DNA from: Pararhizobium qamdonense
GTDB taxonomy: Bacteria > Pseudomonadota > Alphaproteobacteria > Rhizobiales > Rhizobiaceae
DNA: 64,000 nt
Direction of reading: 5' to 3'
NCBI RefSeq assembly: GCF_029277445.1
Contig: NZ_CP119566.1
Coordinates: 837,001 to 901,000, forward strand
Both the position numbers and the translations under genes were made by a program. Of this stretch, positions 55,868 through 64,000 are shown piece by piece (the first letter of the stretch is position 1; each line of letters starts with the position of its first letter). The notes beneath the pieces are model-generated. The model was not told the origin of the DNA. It searched no databases and saw only the letters and a program-made list of their open reading frames with translations.

Positions 55868-57633
55868 GATGCGGAATCCTGTCCTTCGCCCACGACTTTC
55901 AGCGATGCGTGGCTTGCAATTTGCGGCTGGCGATTGTCCTTGCGCAGAATCTGGGCCAGCACTTCGTCCTTCGGCCCGAAGGCCTGCATCCGCCCTTCGT
56001 TCATCATCAGCACCATGTCGGTTGCCGCGAGCGCGCTTGGCCTATGGGCGATGACGACGACGATGCCGCCGCGGGCCCGCACGCTCATGATGGCTTCACT
56101 CAGGGCCTGCTCGCCCTCCGCATCCAGATTGGAGTTGGGTTCGTCAAGGACGATCAGGAAGGGCTCTCCATAGAGGGCGCGGGCAAGGGCGACGCGCTGG
56201 CGCTGGCCGGCAGACAGCGCTGCCCCGCCATCGCCGATCTCGGTCTCGTAGCCATTGGGCAGTTTGAGGATGAGATCATGGACGCGGGCGGCCCTGGCCG
56301 CAGAGACGATGGCGTCCGGCGACGGATTGTCGGAGAGGCGGGCAATATTCTGCGCCACGGTGCCGGAGAACAGTTCGACATCCTGCGGCAGATAGCCGAT
56401 GTGACGGCCGAGCCTGTCAGCGTCCCACTGGTCGAGTGCTGCACCATCCAGACGGACCGAGCCGCGAAATGCCGGCCAGATGCCGATAAGGGCGCGGGCG
56501 AGCGACGACTTGCCCGAGGCGCTCGGGCCGATGACGCCGAGCGCACTGCCGGCCTTCACGGTGAAGTTCACCTCTGCAAAAGTCAGGCGCTGCGCGCCGG
56601 GAGGGCCGCCGGCCAGGCCTTCGGCGCTCAGTTTTTCCTTGGGCTCGGGCAGTTCCAGCGGCGCTTCGCGTTCCGGCAAGGCCTTGAGCAATTCGTTGAG
56701 GCGTGCCCAGCTCTGGCGGCAGGACACATAGCCGCGCCAGTTGCCGATCGCCAGTTCCACCGGCGCCAGCGCGCGGGCGGTCAGGATGGAGCCTGCGATG
56801 ATGATGCCGGGCGACGCCATGCCTTCGATGACGAGAACGGCGCCTGTTGCTAGAACGGCCGATTGCAGCGCCATGCGGAACACCTTGGACAGGGCCCCAT
56901 AGCCGTTACCGACATCGGACGTCTCGCGGTTTTGCTCCCGGTAGGTGTTGTTGCGCTGTTCCCAAAGCTGCGACATCCGGCCCATCATGCCCATAGCCTG
57001 CATGACTTCGGCATTGCGCTGCGAGGCCTGTGCGAAGGCATTGCGATGGTTGCCGGCTTCCGAGGCCTTTTTCGACGGGCCCTGCGTGCCGCGATTGGTG
57101 AGGAATGTCAGGGCGATGAGGATGATCGAGCCGACGATCGCGACGATGCCGATCATTGGGTGGAAGAGGAAGCAGATGCCGATATAGAACGGCAGCCAGG
57201 GCAGATCGAAGAAGGCGGCCGGGCCGGTTCCCGACAGGAACGAGCGGACCTGATCGAAATCGCGCAACGCCTGCAGGCCGTCGCCCTGGGTGCGCAGCTT
57301 CAAGGGTGCCTGAACCACGGCGCGGTAGATCCGTGCGCTCATGGCTTCATCGAGAGCGCCTGCAATGCGCACGAGCATGCGGCCGCGCACCATCTCGAAG
57401 GCGCCCTGGAAGGCATAGAGCAGTAGCGCGAGCAGGCAGAGCGCGATCAGTGTCGGGATGCTGCGGCTCGGCAGAACTCGGTCATAGACTTCCAGCATGA
57501 AGAAGGAGCCGGTCAGATACAGGATATTGACCAGCGCACTGGCGACAAAGATGCCGATAAAGCCCGCCTTGCAATTCCACAGGGCTTCGGCCGGATCGGA
57601 TGCGCTGACTTTGGTCTTCGATGCATTCATCAC
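55864..57633 (-). CDS. prsD: Type I secretion ABC exporter, PrsD family
   Basis: 589 residues: an N-terminal six-helix membrane domain (about 20-310) fused to an ATPase domain with Walker A GPSASGKSSLARAL, signature LSAGQRQRVALARAL and Walker B LIVLDEPNSNLD. The N-terminal C39 peptidase domain of bacteriocin exporters is absent, as expected for RTX-protein exporters. First gene of the prsDE pair. The 350 bp upstream is AT-rich and shared with the divergent cobF promoter region. Confidence 0.93.
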   Translation of the reverse strand: MMNASKTKVSASDPAEALWNCKAGFIGIFVASALVNILYLTGSFFMLEVYDRVLPSRSIPTLIALCLLALLLYAFQGAFEMVRGRMLVRIAGALDEAMSARIYRAVVQAPLKLRTQGDGLQALRDFDQVRSFLSGTGPAAFFDLPWLPFYIGICFLFHPMIGIVAIVGSIILIALTFLTNRGTQGPSKKASEAGNHRNAFAQASQRNAEVMQAMGMMGRMSQLWEQRNNTYREQNRETSDVGNGYGALSKVFRMALQSAVLATGAVLVIEGMASPGIIIAGSILTARALAPVELAIGNWRGYVSCRQSWARLNELLKALPEREAPLELPEPKEKLSAEGLAGGPPGAQRLTFAEVNFTVKAGSALGVIGPSASGKSSLARALIGIWPAFRGSVRLDGAALDQWDADRLGRHIGYLPQDVELFSGTVAQNIARLSDNPSPDAIVSAARAARVHDLILKLPNGYETEIGDGGAALSAGQRQRVALARALYGEPFLIVLDEPNSNLDAEGEQALSEAIMSVRARGGIVVVIAHRPSALAATDMVLMMNEGRMQAFGPKDEVLAQILRKDNRQPQIASHASLKVVGEGQDSAS

Positions 57634-57785
57634 TGTTGAGGTCCTCGCGAGACGTTCGCCGTCTCAAATGGTGTGCACAATGTGCCACAATTTCTCTAAG
57701 GCCGCATTACCTGGGATTCTTTGTCCTGGGGAGCATGCGAACTGCACCGGCATATCGTGTCGCCGGCAGCGGGATTTGCGCGCCT

Positions 57786-57825
57786 ATGTAAATGATTTAT
57801 CGCTAATGTAAACGTATTTATCGCT
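57786..57825. repeat. Tandem 19-20-bp direct repeat
   Basis: ATGTAAATGATTTATCGCT (57786-57804) is followed one base later by ATGTAAACGTATTTATCGCT (57806-57825), which differs by an inserted base and one substitution. Period about 20 bp, two helical turns, as for tandem regulator sites. Confidence 0.6.
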
Positions 57826-57870
57826 TTTATAGTGCAAATATCGGCCAGTGACCATGGCGGTTGTATTATC

Positions 57871-57899
57871 CTGGTAAAGTATTTTTGGTGTTTTACCAG
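57871..57899. promoter_or_regulatory. Inverted repeat upstream of cobF
   Basis: CTGGTAAA-N13-TTTACCAG, perfect 8-bp arms, ends 86 bp before the cobF start. It may be an operator or a leader hairpin; there is no T-run. Confidence 0.5.
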
Positions 57900-57985
57900 A
57901 TGCTTATCTTGATGCGGGACGCCTCCGTCTTGCGCTCGTTTCATCCATGCGCCAAACACACCGATATGTTGAAAAAGGTTACGGC

Positions 57986-58756
57986 ATGAAAAATGTTCTG
58001 GTCGTGGGTATAGGTGCGGGAAACCCTGAACACATGACGGTGCAGGCGATCAATGCGCTCAATCAGGCGGACGTCCTGTTCATCCCCACCAAGGGTGACG
58101 CCAAGGCGCAGCTGGCCGATATCCGCCGCGATATCGTCTCGCGTTATGTCACCAATCCAAAGAACCGGGTGGTGGAATTCGAAGTTCCCGTGCGCCAGGT
58201 GGCGGATCGCTCCTATCATCGCAGCGTCGATGACTGGCACGCCGCCATCGCAAGCGCCTATGAGCGCCTGCTGATCGAGGAACTCGCCGAAGGCCAGACC
58301 GGCGCCTTTCTCGTCTGGGGCGATCCGATGCTCTATGACAGCACGATCCGGATTATCGAACGGGTGCGCGCGCTGGCGGCGGTTGCGTTCGACTACGCGG
58401 TGATTCCCGGCATTACCAGCATACAGGCGCTGGCCGCCAGCCACAGGATACCGCTCAATCTCGTCGGCAAGCCGGTAGAGATCACCACCGGGCGGCGGCT
58501 GGTGGAGAGTTTTCCGCACAGAAACGAGACGGCCGTCGTGATGCTGGATGGCGAACAGGCGTTCATGAAGATCGAGGATCCGGACGCGCGGATCTACTGG
58601 GGCGCCTATCTCGGCACCGACCAGGAGATCATCCTGTCCGGCCGCCTTGCCGACGTGAAAGACGAAATCCTCAAGACACGGGCTGCGGCGCGGGCACAGC
58701 ATGGCTGGATCATGGATATCTACCTTCTGCAAAAGGGCGCCGATTTCGAGGAATAG
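57986..58756 (+). CDS. cobF: Precorrin-6A synthase (deacetylating)
   Basis: 256 residues from the ATG at 57986, after AAAGG; an upstream in-frame stretch is not needed. Tetrapyrrole methylase fold: VLVVGIGAGNPEHMTVQAINAL at the start, VWGDPMLYDS near residue 112 and VIPGITSIQALAA near 140, which bind SAM. It methylates C-1 of precorrin-5 and releases acetate, a step unique to the aerobic cobalamin pathway. Head of the cob gene run. Confidence 0.93.
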   Translation: MKNVLVVGIGAGNPEHMTVQAINALNQADVLFIPTKGDAKAQLADIRRDIVSRYVTNPKNRVVEFEVPVRQVADRSYHRSVDDWHAAIASAYERLLIEELAEGQTGAFLVWGDPMLYDSTIRIIERVRALAAVAFDYAVIPGITSIQALAASHRIPLNLVGKPVEITTGRRLVESFPHRNETAVVMLDGEQAFMKIEDPDARIYWGAYLGTDQEIILSGRLADVKDEILKTRAAARAQHGWIMDIYLLQKGADFEE

Positions 58757-58894
58757 CGGCTAAAGCGGTGCTTCGTTTTGACGTGGTACTCGGCATGGCG
58801 GCGGGATTGTCTGTGTTGTAGAGTGCTTTTTCAGCCGGCGTTCGCTGGCCCGTTTGGATTGTTTGTAAAGACTGGAGATGGCCACGCGCCTGTC

Positions 58895-60268
58895 ATGACG
58901 TTTCATGCCGCACCATCCGATGGGCCAATAGAAGCCGCGCAGCGCTCGCCGATGCGCCGTGGCGCGTGCCCGTCGCTGTCGGCACCGATGATGACCGGCG
59001 ACGGTCTTTTGGCGCGCCTGCGGCCTGAAAAGCCCGGATTTGCGCTTCGTGAACTGATGGAGATCGCGGATGCCGCTGCAGTCTGCGGCAATGGCATCCT
59101 GGAAATCACGGCGCGCGGCAACCTGCAGATCCGGGGCCTGACGGCACAGAGCGTCCCCGTCTTGTCGCAGAAAATTGCCGATGCCGGCATCGCAATCGCG
59201 CAAGGGCTGGCCATCGAGACGCCGCCTCTGGCGGGGCTCGACCCGGCGGATATCGCCGATGCAGTTTCAATGGCCGAGCGGTTGCACATGGCGGTGTCTG
59301 CGCATCAGCCGCCATTGGCGCTGGCCCCGAAACTGTCGGTGATCGTGGATGGCGGCGGGCAGGTCAATCTGGGAGCGGTTACCGCCGATATCCGGTTGCG
59401 CGCTGTGCGGATCAACGATGAGGTTTACTGGCTGCTGTCGCTTGCCGGTACGGAAATAACCGCAAGCCGGATCGCGGTGCTGGAAGACGCGGCCGTCGTG
59501 CCCGCCGCCATGGACATCCTCAAAAATCTAGCTGCGATCGGCAGGGATGCCCGCGCCCGCGATATTGTCGGGGCCGTTGCGACCCGCTGGGCCAGCGCAT
59601 TCGATCTCGATGCGATCCCGCCCCAGATGGCCGCGCCGAGTTCCGCCGGCATTCATGATCTTGGCAATGAATGCTGCATTCTGGGCATCGGCCTGCCCTT
59701 CGGCCAAATCCATGCGCGGGCTCTTTGCACCTTGCTGGAAGCCCTGGACATAGTCGGAGCCACGGAAATCCGCCTGGCGCCCGGTCACGCACTAATGGTG
59801 CTGGGGATTGCGCAGGACCGGATCGCCGCTGCACAGGCTCTGGCGCTTGGCCATGGTTTGCGGGCTTTCCCGCGCGATCCGCGCAATCATATTGCCGCCT
59901 GCGCCGGTCTTGGCGCCTGCGCATCGGCGCGGATCGATACGAGAGCCGTCGCGCAGATGCTGGCCGACACGGCGCCCACACTGCTTGACGGGTCGTTGAC
60001 GGTGCATGTGTCGGGCTGCGCCAAGGGCTGTGCCAAGCCGTCTGCCTCGGGCTTGACGATCACGGCTGCGCCAACAGGCTATGGGCTTGTCGTAAATGGC
60101 TCCGCATCGGCGCAACCAACCGCTTATATCGATGAAAACAACATAAGAACCGCGCTTGCACATCTCGACAAGCTGGTGTCTGAGCGGAAACAGGGTGGCG
60201 AATCGGCCCGGTCCTGCCTTACACGGCTCGGAGCGGATGGGATCAGAGCCGCGGTTCAACAGGGATAG
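58895..60268 (+). CDS. cobG: Precorrin-3B synthase
   Basis: 457 residues from the ATG at 58895; the frame is open 39 codons upstream but that part is not family-like. Nitrite/sulfite-reductase-like half-repeats begin at RRGACPSLSAPMMTGDGLLARL. The 4Fe-4S/sirohaem-type cysteines are seen late in the protein: ACAGLGACASARIDT and VSGCAKGCAKPSASG. It is the oxygen-dependent monooxygenase that makes the gamma-lactone of precorrin-3B, so the organism makes B12 aerobically. 138 bp after cobF and 2 bp before cobH. Confidence 0.92.
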   Translation: MTFHAAPSDGPIEAAQRSPMRRGACPSLSAPMMTGDGLLARLRPEKPGFALRELMEIADAAAVCGNGILEITARGNLQIRGLTAQSVPVLSQKIADAGIAIAQGLAIETPPLAGLDPADIADAVSMAERLHMAVSAHQPPLALAPKLSVIVDGGGQVNLGAVTADIRLRAVRINDEVYWLLSLAGTEITASRIAVLEDAAVVPAAMDILKNLAAIGRDARARDIVGAVATRWASAFDLDAIPPQMAAPSSAGIHDLGNECCILGIGLPFGQIHARALCTLLEALDIVGATEIRLAPGHALMVLGIAQDRIAAAQALALGHGLRAFPRDPRNHIAACAGLGACASARIDTRAVAQMLADTAPTLLDGSLTVHVSGCAKGCAKPSASGLTITAAPTGYGLVVNGSASAQPTAYIDENNIRTALAHLDKLVSERKQGGESARSCLTRLGADGIRAAVQQG

Positions 60269-60270
60269 AG

Positions 60271-60903
60271 ATGCCTGATTACGATTATATCCGGGATGGC
60301 GATGCCATCTACGAGCGCTCGTTTGCCATCATTCGCAGCGAAACCGATCTCTCCCGTTTTACCGAGGAAGAGGCCGATCTGGCCGTTCGCATGGTGCATG
60401 CCTGCGGGCTGGTGGATGCCGCGCAATATTTCGAATTTTCGCCGGGCTTCGTCCCGGCTGCCCGCCAAGCCCTGAAAAATGGCGCGCCGATTTTCTGCGA
60501 TGCTTTCATGGTTTCCCACGGCATCACCCGTGCCCGCCTGCCGGCCAATAATGAAGTGATCTGCACGTTGCGCGAACCGCAGACCATCGAGATTGCCCGC
60601 GAGATCGGCAATACCCGGTCTGCCGCTGCCCTGAAGCTCTGGGTCGATCGCCTTGCCGGGGCCGTGGTTGCCATCGGCAATGCGCCGACGGCACTGTTCT
60701 TCCTTTTGGAACTGCTGCGCGACGGCGCGCCAAAACCGGCTGCCATCATCGGCATGCCGGTGGGCTTCGTCGGGGCTGCGGAATCAAAGGACGCATTGGC
60801 GGAGCACTCCTACGGCGTGCCCTATGCGATCGTGCGCGGCCGTCTCGGCGGCAGCGCCATGACGGCTGCTGCGGTCAATTCGCTGGCGAGGCCGGGACTG
60901 TGA
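60271..60903 (+). CDS. cobH: Precorrin-8X methylmutase
   Basis: 210 residues. MPDYDYIRDGDAIYERSFAIIRSE is the usual opening; MVHACGLVDAAQYFEFSPG contains the active-site histidine (about residue 43) that protonates the ring, and MPVGFVGAAESKDAL closes the site. It moves the C-11 methyl to C-12, giving hydrogenobyrinate. Overlaps cobI by 4 bp. Confidence 0.95.
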   Translation: MPDYDYIRDGDAIYERSFAIIRSETDLSRFTEEEADLAVRMVHACGLVDAAQYFEFSPGFVPAARQALKNGAPIFCDAFMVSHGITRARLPANNEVICTLREPQTIEIAREIGNTRSAAALKLWVDRLAGAVVAIGNAPTALFFLLELLRDGAPKPAAIIGMPVGFVGAAESKDALAEHSYGVPYAIVRGRLGGSAMTAAAVNSLARPGL

Positions 60904-61637
60904 GCGCGCCGTCTCAAGGCAGACTGATCGGTGTTGGAACAGGCCCCGGCGATCCGGAGCTTCTGACCCTCAAGGCGATCAAGGCATTGGAAGCCGCTGA
61001 CGTGCTCGCCTATTTCGCCAAGCAAGGGCGGCGCGGCAATGGGCGCGCTGTGGTCGATGGGCTGCTGAAGCCCGGTCTCCTCGAATTGCCACTTTACTAT
61101 CCCGTGACCGTCGAGATCGAGAAGGATCACGACGACTACAAGAGCCAGATCACCGGCTTTTACGATGCCTCGGCGGCAGCCGTTGCCGAACATCTGAACG
61201 CCGGCAAGACCGTCGCCATCCTCAGCGAAGGCGATCCGATGTTCTACGGCTCCTACATGCATCTGCATGTGCGTCTGGCCGGGCGTTTTCCGGTCGAGGT
61301 CATTCCGGGGATCACCGCCATGTCCGGCTGCTGGTCGCTGGCGGGCCTGCCGATCGTGCAGGGCGACGATGTGCTGTCCGTGCTTCCGGGCACGATGGGC
61401 GAGGACCAATTGATCCGCCGTCTTGCCGATACGCAGGCAGCCGTGATCATGAAGGTCGGCCGCAATCTGCCGAAGATCCGGCGGGCCTTGACGGCAGCCG
61501 GCAAGCTTGGCCAGGCGGTTTATGTCGAGCGCGGCACGATGGCGAATTCCGCGATGATCCCCCTGGCTGAAAAGGCCGATGATACCGCGCCCTATTTTTC
61601 GCTGGTGCTGGTTCCCGGCTGGAGCGGCAGATCATGA
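60900..61637 (+). CDS. cobI: Precorrin-2 C20-methyltransferase
   Basis: 245 residues, starting with GTG in the 4-bp overlap with cobH. Tetrapyrrole methylase motifs: LIGVGTGPGDPELLTLKAIKAL, AILSEGDPMFYGS and VIPGITAMSGCWSLAG. It methylates C-20 of precorrin-2 to precorrin-3A, drawing from the haem/sirohaem branch. It also overlaps cobJ by 4 bp. Confidence 0.95.
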   Translation: MSAPSQGRLIGVGTGPGDPELLTLKAIKALEAADVLAYFAKQGRRGNGRAVVDGLLKPGLLELPLYYPVTVEIEKDHDDYKSQITGFYDASAAAVAEHLNAGKTVAILSEGDPMFYGSYMHLHVRLAGRFPVEVIPGITAMSGCWSLAGLPIVQGDDVLSVLPGTMGEDQLIRRLADTQAAVIMKVGRNLPKIRRALTAAGKLGQAVYVERGTMANSAMIPLAEKADDTAPYFSLVLVPGWSGRS

Positions 61638-62398
61638 GCGGCACGCTGTATGTGATCGGCACGGGTCCGGGCGGTCCGCAGCAGATGACGCCCGAGGCGC
61701 TCGATGCGGTCTCGAAATCAACCGATTTCCTCGGCTACGGCCCCTATCTCGACCGGCTTTCCCTGCGCCCGGATCAGAACCGGATCGCGTCCGACAATCG
61801 CGAGGAACTGGACCGGGCACAGGCGGCCATCATGCGCGCCGTGGCTGGCGCCGATGTCTGTGTCGTTTCCGGCGGTGATCCCGGCGTCTTTGCCATGGCT
61901 GCCGCTGTCTGCGAGGCAATCGATAACGGGCCGGAGGAATGGCGCTCGATCGATCTCGTCATCGTGCCCGGTGTCACCGCGATGCTCGCGGTTGCCGCCC
62001 GCATTGGTGCTCCGCTCGGCCATGATTTCTGTGCCATTTCGCTGTCGGACAATCTGAAGCCCTGGGATGTGATTACCAGCCGTTTGAAGCTGGTGGCGCA
62101 AGCGGGCCTGGTGATCGCGCTCTACAATCCGATCAGCAAGGCGCGGCCCTGGCAGCTCGGCGAAGCCTTCGATATCCTGCGCACCGTGCTGCCTGCGCAA
62201 ACGCCGGTGATTTTCGGCCGCGCGGCCGGACGGCCGGATGAGCGCATGCTGGTCATGAATCTGGCGAAAGCCGATGCCGGGAAGGCGGATATGGCGACCT
62301 GCGTGATCATCGGCTCGCCCGAGACCCGCATCATCCCGCGTCCGGGCAGGGCTGACCTCGTTTACACGCCGCGTTTCATCGCCGGGGAGAGAAGGTGA
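61634..62398 (+). CDS. cobJ: Precorrin-3B C17-methyltransferase
   Basis: 254 residues. LYVIGTGPGGPQQMTPEALDAV, VVSGGDPGVFAMAAAV and VPGVTAMLAVAARIGAPLGHDF are the SAM-site motifs, and IALYNPISKARPW is characteristic of CobJ. It methylates C-17 and contracts the ring. Its last 37 bp overlap antisense cobK, so the two transcripts run tail to tail. Confidence 0.95.
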   Translation: MSGTLYVIGTGPGGPQQMTPEALDAVSKSTDFLGYGPYLDRLSLRPDQNRIASDNREELDRAQAAIMRAVAGADVCVVSGGDPGVFAMAAAVCEAIDNGPEEWRSIDLVIVPGVTAMLAVAARIGAPLGHDFCAISLSDNLKPWDVITSRLKLVAQAGLVIALYNPISKARPWQLGEAFDILRTVLPAQTPVIFGRAAGRPDERMLVMNLAKADAGKADMATCVIIGSPETRIIPRPGRADLVYTPRFIAGERR

Positions 62399-63132
62399 TC
62401 GACAAGGCCGAGCGCGTCTTTGACAGTCTCCACCGTGCGGACATCGTCCGGTTGCTGCCGCTCGACCATGATCACCGGGATCCCCAGCGCACGGGCGGCG
62501 GCGATCTTGCCATAGGTGGCCGTGCCGCCGCTGTTCTTGGCGACGATGACGTCGATCCGGTTGCCGGTGAGAAGGGCGCGCTCGGCGGCTTCCTCAAAGG
62601 GGCCGGTCGCCAGAAGGTAGCGCGCATCGGGTACGCCGAGCTGCGGCAGGACGGGATCGACGCTGCGGATCAGATATTGGTGCTGCGGCGCATGTTCGAA
62701 ATGGAAGACCTCCTGCCTGCCAATGGCGAGAAACACGCGTTTTGGCGCCGCGCCAAGCGCCGTAACCGCCTCCGGAATGGAACGGACGCAGGTCCAGAGA
62801 TCGCCGGGTTGCTGTTTCCAGGCGGAGCGGCGGAGCGCAAAAAATGCAATACCGGTGCTGCCTGCCGCAATCTCCGCATTGTGCGAGATGCGCGCCGCAA
62901 AGGGATGGGTGGCGTCGATCAAAAGGTCGAAATTTTCAGCCTCCAGGAAACCGGCAAGCCCGTCGCTGCCGCCGAAACCGCCGCTGCGGCTCGGCACCGG
63001 TTGAGCGATGGGTTCCGCCGTTCGCCCGGCGAGCGACAGGAGAATGTCGCAGTCCGTGCGGAGAGCCAGCGCGGCTGCCAGCTGCCGTGCTTCGGTCGTG
63101 CCGCCAAGGATCAGGATACGGTGTTTGCCCAT
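62362..63132 (-). CDS. cobK: Precorrin-6A reductase
   Basis: 256 residues on the minus strand inside the plus-strand cob run. ILILGGTTEARQLAAAL opens the NADPH-binding fold, followed by DATHPFAARISHNA and NSGGTATYGKIAAARALGIPVIMV. It reduces precorrin-6A to 6B. The 3' end overlaps cobJ by 37 bp, and its ATG shares two bases with the divergent cobL ATG within CATG (63130-63133), so its promoter must lie inside cobL. Confidence 0.94.
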   Translation of the reverse strand: MGKHRILILGGTTEARQLAAALALRTDCDILLSLAGRTAEPIAQPVPSRSGGFGGSDGLAGFLEAENFDLLIDATHPFAARISHNAEIAAGSTGIAFFALRRSAWKQQPGDLWTCVRSIPEAVTALGAAPKRVFLAIGRQEVFHFEHAPQHQYLIRSVDPVLPQLGVPDARYLLATGPFEEAAERALLTGNRIDVIVAKNSGGTATYGKIAAARALGIPVIMVERQQPDDVRTVETVKDALGLVDHLLSPAMKRGV

Positions 63133-64000
63133 GGGTGACGGTCAGGCCTCTTCTGGCGGCAATAATCTGCCCTGGCTGACGATCATCGGCCTGGGTGAAG
63201 ACGGTTTAGCCGGTCTCGGCGACGAGGCCAAGCGCTGCATCGCCGCTGCTTCGGTGGTTTTCGGTGGCGCCCGTCATCTTGAGCTCACCGCAACCTTGAT
63301 CTCCGGCGAGCGCCATCCGTGGCTGAGCCCTTTCGAGCGTTCCGTCGAGGCGGTGGTTGCGCTGCGCGGACAGCCTGTTGTGGTGCTCGCATCCGGCGAT
63401 CCCTTCTTCTTCGGCGCCGGGGTGACGCTGTCGCGCCGGATCGCCCGCGCCGAAATGCGGGTTTTCCCCGCTCCGTCCTCGTTCAGCTTAGCAGCCTCCC
63501 GCCTCGGTTGGGCGTTGCAGGATACAGTGATCGTGTCCCTGCATGGCCGTCCGCTCGATCTGATCCGGCCGCATCTGCAGCCGGGATCGCGCATTCTGGC
63601 GCTGACATCCGATGAACATGGTCCAGCTCAGCTTGCGGTGCTGCTTGTTTCAAGCGGGTTCGGGCAATCGCGTTTGACGGTGCTTGAGGCGCTGGGCGGT
63701 GCTCGGGAGCAGATGACTTCGCAGATTGCTGCGGATTTCTCGCTGGCGGATATCAACACGCTCAATATCTGTGCTGTTGAGGTTGTGGCTGACACTGACG
63801 CGCGCATCCTGCCGCTCGCCGCCGGCCTTCAAGACGGGCTTTTCGAACATGATGGTCAGATCACCAAGCGTGAGGTCCGCGCACTGACGCTGTCAGCACT
63901 TGCGCCCCGGCGCGGCGAACTGCTTTGGGATGTCGGCGCAGGTTCCGGATCGATCGGGATCGAGTGGATGCTGTCCGATCCGGCAATGCGCGCGATTGCC
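63131..64000 (+). CDS. cobL: Precorrin-6Y C5,15-methyltransferase (decarboxylating), cut by the right edge
   Basis: Read by hand from the ATG at 63131: 290 codons open to the last base, so the C-terminal part is missing (family about 400-420 residues). N-terminal CbiE-like methylase: LTIIGLGEDGLAGL, VVFGGARHLEL, VLASGDPFFFGAGVTL. The CbiT-like second domain starts near residue 245 with KREVRALTLSALAP and DVGAGSGSIGIEW (267-279). It methylates C-5 and C-15 and decarboxylates the acetate side chain. Its start overlaps that of cobK. Confidence 0.93.
   Translation, partial: MGDGQASSGGNNLPWLTIIGLGEDGLAGLGDEAKRCIAAASVVFGGARHLELTATLISGERHPWLSPFERSVEAVVALRGQPVVVLASGDPFFFGAGVTLSRRIARAEMRVFPAPSSFSLAASRLGWALQDTVIVSLHGRPLDLIRPHLQPGSRILALTSDEHGPAQLAVLLVSSGFGQSRLTVLEALGGAREQMTSQIAADFSLADINTLNICAVEVVADTDARILPLAAGLQDGLFEHDGQITKREVRALTLSALAPRRGELLWDVGAGSGSIGIEWMLSDPAMRAIA

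Larger units (their letters stand above)
57634..57985. other. Divergent prsD-cobF intergenic region
   Basis: 352 bp, AT-rich in its middle. It holds a tandem direct repeat (57786-57825) and an inverted repeat (57871-57899), listed separately. I looked for a cobalamin riboswitch (B12 box and GGAA/GGTGAA core) and do not see one. No short gene is convincing. Confidence 0.5.

Noticed and set aside
57634..57985. Cobalamin riboswitch upstream of cobF
   Set aside because: No B12-box or conserved core could be found by eye on either strand.

Overview
This is a GC-rich chromosomal or megaplasmid segment, almost fully coding, with the gene content of an alphaproteobacterium of the Rhizobiales (Rhizobium/Agrobacterium/Sinorhizobium type). 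The pointers are the aerobic cobF-G-H-I-J/cobK/cobL cobalamin genes, the soxBDAG plus glxBCD-glnT set, a PrsD/PrsE type I exporter pair, a soluble double-PAS chemoreceptor ending in a CheR-tether pentapeptide, HutC-type repressors and TTAA-N7-TTAA (CtrA-like) boxes. No rRNA, tRNA, insertion sequence, prophage or CRISPR array was recognised.

Layout. (1) Bases 1-9,660 hold what looks like a biosynthetic/export locus: two paralogous GNAT-like acyltransferases (the first runs off the left edge), a flippase-like membrane protein, a short HemK/PrmC-like methyltransferase, and the operon asnB-like > acyl carrier protein > AMP-forming acyl ligase > short NadE-like amidase. Two CtrA-type boxes lie just upstream of this operon and of a small membrane protein gene. 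(2) 9,660-10,420 is AT-rich and holds at most one small ORF. (3) 10,423-17,574: soluble chemoreceptor, then an RND efflux pump (MFP plus AcrB-type transporter) divergent from a TetR repressor with two palindromic operators between them. (4) 17,629-25,438: a HutC-family repressor divergent from a polar amino-acid ABC importer, a histidine-ammonia-lyase homologue that lacks the Ala-Ser-Gly triad of the MIO cofactor, a monomeric sarcosine oxidase/N-methyltryptophan oxidase-like flavoenzyme and an arginase-family hydrolase. (5) 25,446-33,738: the canonical histidine utilisation genes (hutI-H-G-U-D on minus, hutF and a second hutC on plus). (6) 34,424-47,247: soxBDAG, a GlxA/AraC-type regulator, an XRE-cupin regulator, an orphan antitoxin with a toxin remnant, glxBCD, glnT and purU. 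This set matches the gene content of the N-methylglutamate pathway for methylamine oxidation, or alternatively sarcosine/betaine catabolism. (7) 47,515-54,418: YccF-like membrane protein, DadA-like oxidoreductase, modE-like regulator, modCBA molybdate importer, ung and a DMT-family exporter. (8) 54,548-57,633: PrsD/PrsE type I secretion pair. (9) 57,986-64,000: cobalamin corrin-ring genes cobF, cobG, cobH, cobI, cobJ, antisense cobK, and the 5' part of cobL cut by the right edge.

How they fit together: much of the window is catabolism of nitrogenous one-carbon and imidazole compounds (hut, second lyase island, sox/glx/glnT/purU), each with its own local repressor or activator. The least explained parts are the amide/acyl assembly locus at the left end and the MIO-less ammonia-lyase island beside the normal hut operon. 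Functions are inferred from reading motifs and family resemblance only; no database search was run.
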